A stretch of 64,000 bases of DNA from the NCBI RefSeq assembly GCF_014145335.1, contig NZ_JACIVI010000001.1, positions 186,001-250,000 of the forward strand, given 5' to 3'. Shown piece by piece: positions 9,265 through 20,493 of this stretch; the first letter of the stretch is position 1, and every line of letters starts with the position of its first letter. The notes under the pieces are model-generated. The model ran no database searches, had not been told where the DNA came from, and worked only from the letters and a program-made list of their open reading frames with translations. This stretch comes from Aquariibacter albus (GTDB lineage: Bacteria > Pseudomonadota > Gammaproteobacteria > Burkholderiales > Burkholderiaceae_C). The position numbers were made by a program, and so were the translations under genes.

Positions 9265-9288
9265 GGTCTGTGACGAATCGCACAGACC
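9265..9288. promoter_or_regulatory. Perfect 8-bp inverted repeat with CRP-like core upstream of the receptor gene
   Basis: GGTCTGTG and CACAGACC are perfect inverted arms separated by 8 bases. The core TGTGA-N6-GCACA (9269-9284) differs at one position from the CRP consensus TGTGA-N6-TCACA. It sits 66 bases upstream of the receptor ATG and 17 bases from the ldcA stop codon. It could be an operator for a CRP/FNR-type regulator, or a stem-loop at the end of the ldcA transcript. Confidence 0.45.
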
Positions 9289-9304
9289 GCCCGGCCCATC
9301 GGCC

Positions 9305-11906
<2,602 letters not shown>

Positions 11907-11910
11907 CGCC

Positions 11911-12618
11911 ATGATCGAACTGCGCCAGCTCAGCAAGTCCTACCTCACGCCGCGGGGCCGCCGCTACGTGTTCCGCGACCTGAGCTTCACCTTTCCGCCC
12001 GGGGCCAACATCGGCCTGATCGGCCGCAACGGCGCCGGCAAGTCCACCCTGATGCGCCTGCTCGGCGGCATCGACACGCCGGACCGCGGCGCCGTCGTCA
12101 CCGACCGCCGCATCTCCTGGCCGGTCGGCCTCTCGGGCGGCTTCCAGGGCTCGCTGACCGCGCGCGAGAACGTGCGCTTCGTCTGCCACGTCTACGGGGC
12201 CCATGGCGAGGCCATGCGTCGCACGATCCGCGCGGTCGAGGACTTCGCCGAGATCGGCGACTACTTCGACCTGCCGATGAAGTCCTACTCCTCGGGCATG
12301 CGCTCGCGGGTGGCCTTCGGCCTGAGCATGGCCTTCGACTTTGACTACTACCTGATCGACGAGGTGATGGCCGTGGGCGATGCGCACTTCAAGCGCAAGT
12401 GCGAGGACGCTTTCAAGACCCGGCTGCAGGGGGCCAACCTCATCCTGGTCTCGCACAACATGGGCGACATCAAGAAGTACTGCAGCGTCGTCGTGCTGGT
12501 CGACCAGGGGCAGGCGGTGGTCTACCCCGAAGTCGATGCCGGCATCGCCGCCTACCGCAACCTGGTCGCGCCGCAGCCGGCCGTCGCCCCGCCGGCTCCT
12601 GCCCGGCTCACGGCCTGA
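11911..12618 (+). CDS. kpsT: Capsular polysaccharide ABC transporter, ATP-binding protein
   Basis: Cytoplasmic ATPase that drives capsule export with KpsM. The 235-residue protein contains Walker A GRNGAGKST (38-46), an unusual-type signature YSSGMRSR (126-133) typical of the polysaccharide-export ABC branch, Walker B YYLIDE (146-151) and switch H182 (ILVSHNM). Family length is about 220. It lacks the extra C-terminal carbohydrate-binding domain found in some O-antigen exporters (Wzt type), consistent with a Kps-type system. It sits 4 bases after kpsM and 33 before kpsE. Confidence 0.95.
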   Translation: MIELRQLSKSYLTPRGRRYVFRDLSFTFPPGANIGLIGRNGAGKSTLMRLLGGIDTPDRGAVVTDRRISWPVGLSGGFQGSLTARENVRFVCHVYGAHGEAMRRTIRAVEDFAEIGDYFDLPMKSYSSGMRSRVAFGLSMAFDFDYYLIDEVMAVGDAHFKRKCEDAFKTRLQGANLILVSHNMGDIKKYCSVVVLVDQGQAVVYPEVDAGIAAYRNLVAPQPAVAPPAPARLTA

Positions 12619-12651
12619 GCCGCACGCCGCAAGGCCCTCTCCCGATTCCGC

Positions 12652-13761
12652 ATGAAGCCTCTCAAACTGCCCACCCCGCGGCGCCTGCAGCTGATGCTGC
12701 TGGCGCTGCCGATGCTGCTCGCGCTGCTGTACTACAGCGTGTTCGCGGCCGATCGCTACGTCAGCGAATCCGTCATCACCGTGCGCCAGGCCAGCCAGAC
12801 GGCCAGCCACGTGCCGGGTGCGGCCCTGCTGCTGGCCGGCATCACCCCGCCGTCGCGCGAGGACACGCTCTACCTGATGCGCTACGTGCACTCGCTGGAC
12901 CTGCTGCGCGTGCTCGATGCCAAGCTCAAGCTGCGCGAGCATCTGGCCTCGCCGCGCCTGGATCCCTTCTACCGCCTGTGGGACGGCAGCACGCAGGAGA
13001 CCTTCCTGCGTGCCTACCGCAACCGGGTCGAGGTGGGCATCGACGACCTGTCCGGCCTGCTGACCCTGCGCGTGCAGGGCTTCGACCCCGACTACGCCCA
13101 GGCCCTGAACGCCGCCATCCTCGAACACAGCGAGCGCTTCGTGAACGCCTTCTCGCAGCGCATGGCGCGCGAGCAGATGGCCTTCGCCGAGACCGAGCTG
13201 GCCCGGGCCAGCGAGCAGCTGCAGGCGGCCCAGGCCCGTCTGCTCGACTACCAGACCCGCAACCGCGTGCTCGACCCGGCCGCCCAGGCCCAGGCCTCCG
13301 GCGTGCTGACCACCGAGCTGCAGGCCCAGCTCACCCGGCTGGAGGCCGAGCTCAAGGATGCGCTCGGCTACCTCAACGAGGACGCCCATCCGGTCAAGGC
13401 CCTGCGCAATCGCATCGCCGCGCTGCGCGCGCAGCTCGACGTCGAGCGCCTGCGCGGCACCGCGCCCGCCGGTGCCGAGGGCAAGCGCCTGAATGCACAG
13501 GCCATGCAGTTCCACGAGCTCCAGGCCCGGGTGCTGTTCGCGCAGGATGCCTACAAGCTGGCCCTGACCGCGGTCGAGAACGCGCGCATCGATGCAAGCC
13601 GCAAGCTCAAGAGCGTGGTCGTGATCGACAACCCCTCGCGGCCCGAGGACGCGTACTACCCGCGCCGCATCTACAGCCTGCTGACGATCCTGCTCGTCTG
13701 CACGCTGCTCTACGTCACCGCGCGGCTGGTGGTGGCCACCATCCGCGACCATCAGGACTGA
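12652..13761 (+). CDS. kpsE: Capsule export inner-membrane/periplasmic adaptor (PCP-3 family)
   Basis: Polysaccharide co-polymerase-like protein linking KpsMT to the outer-membrane channel. The 369-residue protein has an N-terminal transmembrane helix (about 14-32, LMLLALPMLLALLYYSVF), then a large periplasmic domain with VSESVITV-like Wzz motif (SESVITVRQ) and a long alanine/glutamine/leucine-rich coiled coil (about 180-320). A second transmembrane helix near the C-terminus (about 340-362, IYSLLTILLVCTLLYVTARL) has the short tail inside. Length and topology match KpsE/CtrB. kpsD follows 4 bases after its stop. Confidence 0.93.
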   Translation: MKPLKLPTPRRLQLMLLALPMLLALLYYSVFAADRYVSESVITVRQASQTASHVPGAALLLAGITPPSREDTLYLMRYVHSLDLLRVLDAKLKLREHLASPRLDPFYRLWDGSTQETFLRAYRNRVEVGIDDLSGLLTLRVQGFDPDYAQALNAAILEHSERFVNAFSQRMAREQMAFAETELARASEQLQAAQARLLDYQTRNRVLDPAAQAQASGVLTTELQAQLTRLEAELKDALGYLNEDAHPVKALRNRIAALRAQLDVERLRGTAPAGAEGKRLNAQAMQFHELQARVLFAQDAYKLALTAVENARIDASRKLKSVVVIDNPSRPEDAYYPRRIYSLLTILLVCTLLYVTARLVVATIRDHQD

Positions 13762-13765
13762 GCCC

Positions 13766-15505
13766 ATGCCCGTCTGCCTCCTGCGGCGCCAGGCCGCCCG
13801 TCTGCTGTCCGCCCTGCTGCTGGCGGTCCCGCTGGCCCTGCCGGCCCAGACCCACCTTTTCCCCGACCCCCCTGCGGCCGCCGCGCCCCGCGGCCTGAGC
13901 CAGGCCCAGGCGGCCCGCGCGGCGGCTGCGGCAGCGGCGGCCGTGGCCGCGCCGGCCCCCGGGGTGCCGGCGGCGCCACCCGCGCCCCTGCCCGTGGACC
14001 CGGCCACCGCCGCACGGCCGGTGGTCTTCGGGGCCCAGCTCTTCAGCGGCCGCTTCAGCCACGAGGCCTTCAGCGGCTTCAATGCCGAGTACCAGATCGC
14101 CTCCGGCGACCGCATCAGCCTGCGCATGTGGGGGGCTTTCAGCTTCGAGGCCGTGCAGCCGGTCGATCCGCAGGGCAATGTCTTCATTCCCAACGTCGGG
14201 CCGGTGAAGGTGCGCGGGGTGCGCAATGCCGAGCTCAATGCCGTCGTCGAGGCCGCGGTCAAGCGCACCTACCGCGCGAATGTCGGCGTCTATGCCTCGC
14301 TGGAGGCGGCCCAGCCGGTCAAGGTCTATGTCACCGGCTTCGTCCGCGCCCCGGGCCTGTACGGCGGGCTCAGCAGCGACTCGGTGCTGAACTACCTCGA
14401 CAAGGCCGGCGGCATCGACGTCGACCGCGGCAGCTTCCTGGCCGTCGACGTGCTGCGCGCCGGGGTCTCGCGCGGCCGGATCAACCTCTACAGCTTCCTG
14501 CTCGAAGGCCGCATCGAGCCCCTGCAGCTGCAGGATGGCGACACCCTCGTCGTCGGCCCGCGCCAGTTCACCGTCACCGTGCAGGGCGAGGCCGCCAACC
14601 CCTATGTCTTCGAGTTCGACCGCCCGCGCCTGCCGGCCGCCGAGCTGCTGACCCTCGCCCGTCCGAAGGCCGGCGCAACCCACCTGAGCATCGTCCGCCG
14701 CATCGGCAGCGAGCGCCGCAGCGAATACCACCCGGTGGGCGCGCTGGCGCAGGTCACCCTCGAGGATGGCGACGAGGTCACCTTCACCTCCGACCGCTAC
14801 CCCGGCACCATCCTGGTCCGCATGGAAGGCGCCCACCTGGGCGAGCGCACCCTGGTGCTGCCCTACGGCGCCACGCTGAAGGATGCGCTGGCCCGGCTCA
14901 AGCCCGCGCCGCAGGCCCAGGTGGAGGCGGTGCAACTCTTCCGCCGCTCGGTGGCCACGCGCCAGAAGGAACTGCTCGACAGCTCGCTGCGCAGCCTGGA
15001 GACCGCCGCCCTGACCGCCCGCAGCGCGACCAGCGAGGAATCGGCCCTGCGCGCCCGCGAGGCCGACCTGATCCTGCAGTTCATCGAGCGCGCCCGCAAT
15101 GTGCAGACCCGCGGCCAGGTCATCCTCGCCGGCCGCGATGCCGCCGCGCGCACGCTGCTGGAAGACAACGACGTGATCCGCGTGCCCGAGCGCAGCAACA
15201 CCGTGCTGGTCAGCGGCGAGGTGCTCTTCCCCAGCGCGCTCGTCTTCGATGCCAAGGCCAGCCTGGCCGACTACGTGGCCCAGGCCGGCGGCTACAGCCA
15301 GTCGGCCGACACCGCACGCGTCGTCGTCGTCCGCCAGGACGGCAGCGTCGCCGAGGCCGCCTCCGGCGCCAGCCCGCGCCTGCAGCCCGGCGACGAGCTG
15401 ATGGTGCTGCCGAAGATCGAGAGCAAGCGTGTCGAGGTCACCCGCGGCATCACGCAAATCCTCTACCAGATCGCGATCTCGGCCCGCGTGCTGCTGGGCC
15501 TGTGA
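13766..15505 (+). CDS. kpsD: Polysaccharide export outer-membrane protein
   Basis: Periplasmic/outer-membrane component that conducts capsule polymer across the envelope. The 579-residue protein starts with a signal peptide (LLSALLLAVPLALPAQ). An alanine/proline-rich stretch follows, then the Poly_export domain beginning YQIASGDRISLRMWGAFSFE with the PQGNVFIPNVGPVKVRG strand, and SLBB-type repeats (for example VYVTGFVRAPGLYGG and NTVLVSGEVLFPSALVF). No lipobox cysteine is visible, as in E. coli KpsD (558 residues) and unlike Wza. Its TGA overlaps the GTG start codon of the next gene. Confidence 0.92.
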   Translation: MPVCLLRRQAARLLSALLLAVPLALPAQTHLFPDPPAAAAPRGLSQAQAARAAAAAAAAVAAPAPGVPAAPPAPLPVDPATAARPVVFGAQLFSGRFSHEAFSGFNAEYQIASGDRISLRMWGAFSFEAVQPVDPQGNVFIPNVGPVKVRGVRNAELNAVVEAAVKRTYRANVGVYASLEAAQPVKVYVTGFVRAPGLYGGLSSDSVLNYLDKAGGIDVDRGSFLAVDVLRAGVSRGRINLYSFLLEGRIEPLQLQDGDTLVVGPRQFTVTVQGEAANPYVFEFDRPRLPAAELLTLARPKAGATHLSIVRRIGSERRSEYHPVGALAQVTLEDGDEVTFTSDRYPGTILVRMEGAHLGERTLVLPYGATLKDALARLKPAPQAQVEAVQLFRRSVATRQKELLDSSLRSLETAALTARSATSEESALRAREADLILQFIERARNVQTRGQVILAGRDAAARTLLEDNDVIRVPERSNTVLVSGEVLFPSALVFDAKASLADYVAQAGGYSQSADTARVVVVRQDGSVAEAASGASPRLQPGDELMVLPKIESKRVEVTRGITQILYQIAISARVLLGL

Positions 15506-18500
15506 GCCGGCCCCCCGAAGGCATGGCCCCGGACGACCCCGACCACCTCGCCCGGCCCCGCGCACGGGCGGGCTTCCAGCTCGGGCCCCTGCGCCCGGGC
15601 GAGGCCGGCTTCAGCCGCGTGCTGACCGGGGGCCAGACCGGCGACCGGGTCGGCGGCTGGCTCTGGCTGGCCCTGGCCGGCCTCGGGCCCGGCCTGACGC
15701 TGCAGCTGGCCAGCGGCCGCAAGGCCTGGCCCACCCTGCGGCTGCCGCTGTCGGCGGCGGCCGGGGGCTGCTGGGTCTTCCTGGCCCATCGCCGCGACGA
15801 GCTGCGCCTGACCGGACCGGCCGAGGCCCTGCAGCGTCTGGAGCTGCAGGGCGTCGAGGCCGGCGAGCCGCCGCCCGACGCCGAACTGGCACCGGCCCTG
15901 CACAACCTGGCCCGGCTCTTCGCGATGGGCGCGGTCGAGCTGCGCGAGATCGACTGGACCGACGACCCCCGGTGGCCGCTGCGCGCCAGCGGGGCCGATC
16001 CGCAGATCCGCTTCCGCCGCCTGCCGCGCGGCGGCGTGCTGCGGATCGCCCTGCAGCTCGCCCGCGAGGACGAGGCCAGCCAGGCCCTGCCGCCGCCCTC
16101 CGTGCACGGCACGCGGCCCGGCCGGGGCTATGCGGTCGAGACCGCCGTCGCCCTCCACCCCCTGGGCCCCGAGCACTGGGCCGGCCAGCTGGCGCGGCTG
16201 GAGGCCGGCGAACGCTGGCGCCTCGATCCGCTGGACCGGCCCGGCCGCTTCCGCCTCGACCGGCTGGAGGCGGTCTGCGACCCCCGCCATCCGCCGCTGC
16301 CGCGCCTGCTGCGGCAGCTGAGCGACTGGCTGAACGCCTTCCGCCTGGAGCGCCACGCCGACGAGCTGCAGCCCGTCCACGATCTGCTGCCGCTGCCCGG
16401 CCCCGCCGCGCCGCGCTTCCTGGCCACCGGCGACGACCCGCACTTCCGCCTGCGTGCCCCGCTGGCCGCCGGCTGGTACATGCTGGAGCTGGCCCTGGAC
16501 CTGCCCGTGGCCCGTGCCCAGGCCCGGATCTACCTCGACACCGGAGCCGGCGAGCACGAGGCCGGCAGCCACGGCCTGCCCCTGCGCAGCGGCCAGCCGG
16601 CCAAGCGCCTGCTGTGGCTGCCGGCCCGCGCCCGGCTGCGGCTGGATCCGATGACCCTGCCCGGCGCCTTCGCGCTGACCCGCTTCCACCTCAAGCGCGT
16701 GAAGCCCGACTTCGCGCGCGACCGCATGCGCCGCAAGCTGCAGGCCGCCCCGGGCCGGGGCGGTCCGGCGCCTGCGCCGCTCGATCCGGCCTGGGACGAG
16801 GCCGCGCTCTGGGCCGCCTACGACCGCCTCTTCGAGCCCGTGGCCGAGGATGCGCTGCACTACGCCGACTGGATCGCCCGGGTCGAGCAGCCGGCCCTGC
16901 CGAGCGCCGAAGCCCAGGCCGCCGAGCGTGCCGGCTGGGCCTGGCTGCCGCGCTTTTCCATCGTCACGCCCACCTACAACACGCCCCCCGAGCTGCTGCA
17001 GGCCTGCATCGACAGCGTGCGCGCCCAGCACTACCCGCACTGGGAGCTGTGCCTGGCCGACGACGCCTCGCCCGACCCGCGCGTGCGGGCGCTGCTGCAG
17101 GCCGCGGCCGCGGCCGAGCCGCGCATCCGGCTGGTCCTGCGCGAGCGCAACGGCCACATCGTCGAGGCCAGCAACAGCGCGCTGGCCCGGGCCGGCGGCG
17201 ACTTCGTCGTCCTGCTCGACCACGACGACACCCTGGCCCCGCAGGCCCTGCAGTCGGTGGCCCGCGCGCTGCAGGCCCGGCCGCAGGCGCAGATCGTCTA
17301 TTCCGACGAGGACAAGCTCGACCCCCAGGGCCAGCGCTGCGAGCCGCACTTCAAGCCCGACTTCAACCCCGACCTGCTCTACGCGCAGAACTACGTCTCG
17401 CACCTGGGCGTCTACCGGCGCAGCCTGGTCGAGGCCGTTGGCGGTTTCCGCCCCGGCTTCGAGGGCAGCCAGGACCATGACCTGCTGCTGCGCTGCGTCG
17501 CCCGCCTGCAGGACCCGCGCGACGTGCTGCACGTGCCCGAGGTGCTCTACCACTGGCGCCAGGTGCCCGGCTCCACCGCCCTGCGCCACGACGCCAAGGA
17601 CTACGCCTGCGAAGCCGGCCGCCGCGCCGTGCAGGCCCACCACGACGCGCTGCATCCCGGCGTGCAGGTCAGCATCGTCGGCCCCGGCCTCTACCGCAGC
17701 CTGTGGCCGCTGCCGGCCGAGTTGCCCCGCGTCAGCCTGATCGTGCCCACCCGCGACGGCCTCGACGTGCTGCGCACCTGCATCGAATCCCTCGTCGAGC
17801 GCACCGCCTACCCCAACTACGAGATCCTGGTCGTCGACAACGGCTCCGTCGAGCCCGACACCCTGGCCTACCTGGCCGCCCTCCCGCAGCGCCTGGGCGA
17901 ACGCGTGCGGGTGCTGCACGACCCGCAGCCCTTCAACTACGCGGCGCTCAACAACGCCGCCGTCGCCCAGGCCCGCGGTAGCCTGATTGGCCTGATCAAC
18001 AACGACGTCGAGGTCATCGGCCCCGACTGGCTGGACGAGATGGTCCGCCATGCCCTGCGGCCCGAGATCGGCTGCGTCGGGGCCAAGCTCTACTACCCCG
18101 ACGACACCGTGCAGCATGCCGGCGTCATCCTCGGCATCGGCGGCGTCGCCGATCACGCGCACAAGAACTTCCCGCGGGCGGCCTCGGGCTACTTCGGCCG
18201 GCTGCGCGTCGCGCACAACGTCAGCGCGGTCACGGCGGCCGTGCTGCTGGTGCGCCGCGCGGTCTACGAGCAGGTCGGCGGCCTCGATGCCGAGCACCTG
18301 GCCGTGGCCTTCAACGACGTGGACTTCTGCCTCAAGGTCATGCAGGCCGGCTACCGCAATCTGTGGACGCCGCAGGCCGAGCTCTACCACCACGAATCCA
18401 AGACCCGCGGCGCCGACACCGCGCCCGACAAGCGCGCCCGCCTCGAGCGCGAGGCCCGCTTCATGCTGGACCGCTGGGGCCCGCTGCTGCGCCGCGACCC

Positions 18501-18585
18501 CTTCTACAACCCCAACCTCAGCCTGAGCCGCCGCGATTTCTCGCTGAGGGCAGCGGACAGGCTGGACAACTCGCCCTCCTCATGA
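15502..18585 (+). CDS. Double-domain family 2 glycosyltransferase with duplicated N-terminal region
   Basis: Probable capsule repeat-unit glycosyltransferase with two GT2 catalytic domains. A GTG at 15502 overlaps the kpsD stop (GTGA), giving 1027 residues; ATG 15523 gives 1020 and is used for numbering. Residues 1-460 are not a known enzyme and contain two copies of a similar element, RLDPLDRPGRFRLDRLEAV (near 233) and RLRLDPMTLPGAFALTRF (near 371), suggesting tandem beta-sandwich domains. GT2 domain 1 starts near 477 (RFSIVTPTYNT) with the LLDHDDT acidic motif near 561. GT2 domain 2 starts near 736 (RVSLIVPTRDG) with INNDVEV near 824. Sugar specificity is unknown. The stop overlaps the next ATG. 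Confidence 0.88.
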   Translation: MSRPPEGMAPDDPDHLARPRARAGFQLGPLRPGEAGFSRVLTGGQTGDRVGGWLWLALAGLGPGLTLQLASGRKAWPTLRLPLSAAAGGCWVFLAHRRDELRLTGPAEALQRLELQGVEAGEPPPDAELAPALHNLARLFAMGAVELREIDWTDDPRWPLRASGADPQIRFRRLPRGGVLRIALQLAREDEASQALPPPSVHGTRPGRGYAVETAVALHPLGPEHWAGQLARLEAGERWRLDPLDRPGRFRLDRLEAVCDPRHPPLPRLLRQLSDWLNAFRLERHADELQPVHDLLPLPGPAAPRFLATGDDPHFRLRAPLAAGWYMLELALDLPVARAQARIYLDTGAGEHEAGSHGLPLRSGQPAKRLLWLPARARLRLDPMTLPGAFALTRFHLKRVKPDFARDRMRRKLQAAPGRGGPAPAPLDPAWDEAALWAAYDRLFEPVAEDALHYADWIARVEQPALPSAEAQAAERAGWAWLPRFSIVTPTYNTPPELLQACIDSVRAQHYPHWELCLADDASPDPRVRALLQAAAAAEPRIRLVLRERNGHIVEASNSALARAGGDFVVLLDHDDTLAPQALQSVARALQARPQAQIVYSDEDKLDPQGQRCEPHFKPDFNPDLLYAQNYVSHLGVYRRSLVEAVGGFRPGFEGSQDHDLLLRCVARLQDPRDVLHVPEVLYHWRQVPGSTALRHDAKDYACEAGRRAVQAHHDALHPGVQVSIVGPGLYRSLWPLPAELPRVSLIVPTRDGLDVLRTCIESLVERTAYPNYEILVVDNGSVEPDTLAYLAALPQRLGERVRVLHDPQPFNYAALNNAAVAQARGSLIGLINNDVEVIGPDWLDEMVRHALRPEIGCVGAKLYYPDDTVQHAGVILGIGGVADHAHKNFPRAASGYFGRLRVAHNVSAVTAAVLLVRRAVYEQVGGLDAEHLAVAFNDVDFCLKVMQAGYRNLWTPQAELYHHESKTRGADTAPDKRARLEREARFMLDRWGPLLRRDPFYNPNLSLSRRDFSLRAADRLDNSPSS

Positions 18586-20471
18586 AGCTCTTCTCCTCCA
18601 CGCCAGGCAAGCCACCCACCCCAACGCCACCTGCCGCAGCCGTCACCAAGGCTGCGGTCCAGGTTCCGCCGCCCGCCCCTTCAGGGGTCAATCCGCAAGT
18701 GCACCACGTCGAGTTGGGCAGTGGCGAGGGCGGCGGCAAGCTCTGGATCGATCAAGCCTACCGATTCAAAGGAGCGCTGATCGTCGCCGGATGGTGTACG
18801 GCAGATGCCGAGCTGAACCTTCTCAGTGCTTCGGACACCTTGCAGGGGCGTCGTGTCGCCGTCCCCCGACCTGACGTGGCAAGCCATTTCACGCTCCCGA
18901 GCGGTGAAGGCCTCGGCTTTGTGTTGGTGGCCCATGCGGAGCCCGGGACCACGGTTCGCCTGGGCTGGGAGATGCGTCGCGACGGACAGCACGGCAGCTC
19001 CGATCCGTTGCGATTCACCACCAAGGTGCCTACGGCAGGTGCAGACCTCGCCGTTCTGGGGCCCGCCCTCGGTTTGCTGGCCCTGACGCAAAAGCCGCAC
19101 AGCCCAGGCTGGCTTGATTTGATTGCCCGTGCGCCGGTCGCCACCTCCCCCTGCCGGACGGCCAAGGGCTTTCTCGAAGGTTCAGCGGCTTGCGACACCA
19201 CCCGGGAGGGTGTCGTCGTGGGGTGGGTCGTCAACACCCCCGGCACCGTCGTCTGGCTGGAGGACGACACAGGCCGTACCTACCCGCTGACCCAGGCCTT
19301 CCGCCGCTTCCGCCAGGACGTGCACGACGCCGTTGGCCAGGAATTCGGCCATGCCAGCCGCGATGCCGGCTTCATCGTCCGCGTGCGCGGCCTCAAGGCG
19401 GGCAGCAAGCTGCAGCTCAAGGCCGTGGCCGAGACCGGCGTGCACGTGCTCAGCGAGATCAGCTGCAGCACCCTGCCGCTGGACCCGGTCGGCGCCGCGC
19501 GCTGGCTGTTCGCCGTCGGCACCCCGCTGGCCGACATGCACCGCCGCGTGCCCCAGATCGACGAGCCGCTGCTCGGCCCGCTCATCGCACGCCGCCAGGC
19601 CGTCTGGGACGAACTGCCGCTCGAAGGCCGGGCGCTGGGCCAGCTGCCGGCCGAGCCCGCGGTCAGCGTCATCGTGCCGCTCTACGGCCGCATCGATTTC
19701 GTCGAGCACCAGCTCATCGAATTCAGCCGCGACCCCGGGTTCCAGCAGCAGGCCGAGCTGATCTACGTGATCGACGACCCCAAGCTGCTCGACAGTTTCC
19801 CGGCCCTGGCCGAATCCCTGCACCGGCTCTACCGCCTGCCCATGCGCTGGGTCTGGGGCAGCGTGAACCGCGGCTTCTCCGGCGCCAACAACCTGGGCGT
19901 GCGGGTGGCCCGCGCCCCGCGGCTGATGTTCCTCAACAGCGATGCCTTCCCGCAGCGGCCCGGCTGGCTCAAGCCCCTGCTGGACGTGCTGGACCGCCAT
20001 CCCCGCATCGGCGCCGTGGGTCCGCGCCTGACCTTCGCCGACGGTGCCATCCAGCATGCCGGCATGGAATTCATGCGGCGCGAGGAGCTGGGCGTCTGGG
20101 TCAACCACCACCCCTTCATGGGCCTGGATCCCCTGCTCGACCCGCATGCCGGCCTGACCCGCCTGCCCGCCATCACCGGGGCCTGCCTGGCCATGCGCCG
20201 GGCCGATTTCGAGCGCATCGGCGGCTGGGACACCGGCTACCTGATCGGCGACTTCGAGGATTCCGACCTCTGCCTGAAGCTGCGCGCCGAAGGCCTGGAC
20301 ATCGCCTACCTGCCCGACGTGCAGCTCACCCACCTGGAGCGGCAGAGCTTCAAGCTGCTCGGCCAGGACGAGTTCCGCACCCGCGTCGTCCTCTACAACG
20401 CCGTGCGCCACCAGACCCGCTGGGCCGGCCTGATCGACCAGCCCGTGGCCCCTGCGCCGCTCGACGCCTGA
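18582..20471 (+). CDS. Family 2 glycosyltransferase with atypical N-terminal half
   Basis: 629 residues. The C-terminal half (from about 358, AVSVIVPLYGRIDFVEHQL) is a GT2 domain with FLNSDA near 449 and GDFEDSDLCLKLRAEGL near the acceptor side; the relatives are rhamnosyltransferase-like GT2 enzymes of polysaccharide clusters. The N-terminal half begins with a proline/alanine-rich linker (residues 10-40) and then an unrecognised beta-rich domain. ATG 18582 overlaps the upstream stop (ATGA). The first roughly 620 bases have visibly lower GC and freer codon use (CAA, AAA, GAT, TTG) than the rest of the gene and its neighbours, with the change near 19,210-19,260. The specific sugar is not predictable. 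Confidence 0.85.
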   Translation: MKLFSSTPGKPPTPTPPAAAVTKAAVQVPPPAPSGVNPQVHHVELGSGEGGGKLWIDQAYRFKGALIVAGWCTADAELNLLSASDTLQGRRVAVPRPDVASHFTLPSGEGLGFVLVAHAEPGTTVRLGWEMRRDGQHGSSDPLRFTTKVPTAGADLAVLGPALGLLALTQKPHSPGWLDLIARAPVATSPCRTAKGFLEGSAACDTTREGVVVGWVVNTPGTVVWLEDDTGRTYPLTQAFRRFRQDVHDAVGQEFGHASRDAGFIVRVRGLKAGSKLQLKAVAETGVHVLSEISCSTLPLDPVGAARWLFAVGTPLADMHRRVPQIDEPLLGPLIARRQAVWDELPLEGRALGQLPAEPAVSVIVPLYGRIDFVEHQLIEFSRDPGFQQQAELIYVIDDPKLLDSFPALAESLHRLYRLPMRWVWGSVNRGFSGANNLGVRVARAPRLMFLNSDAFPQRPGWLKPLLDVLDRHPRIGAVGPRLTFADGAIQHAGMEFMRREELGVWVNHHPFMGLDPLLDPHAGLTRLPAITGACLAMRRADFERIGGWDTGYLIGDFEDSDLCLKLRAEGLDIAYLPDVQLTHLERQSFKLLGQDEFRTRVVLYNAVRHQTRWAGLIDQPVAPAPLDA

Positions 20472-20493
20472 CCCCACGGACCCGGACGCCCCC

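Noticed and set aside
14128-18585. A far upstream start for the double-GT2 gene
   Set aside because: The first part overlaps kpsD, which is clearly real; the coupled GTG at 15502 is the sensible start.
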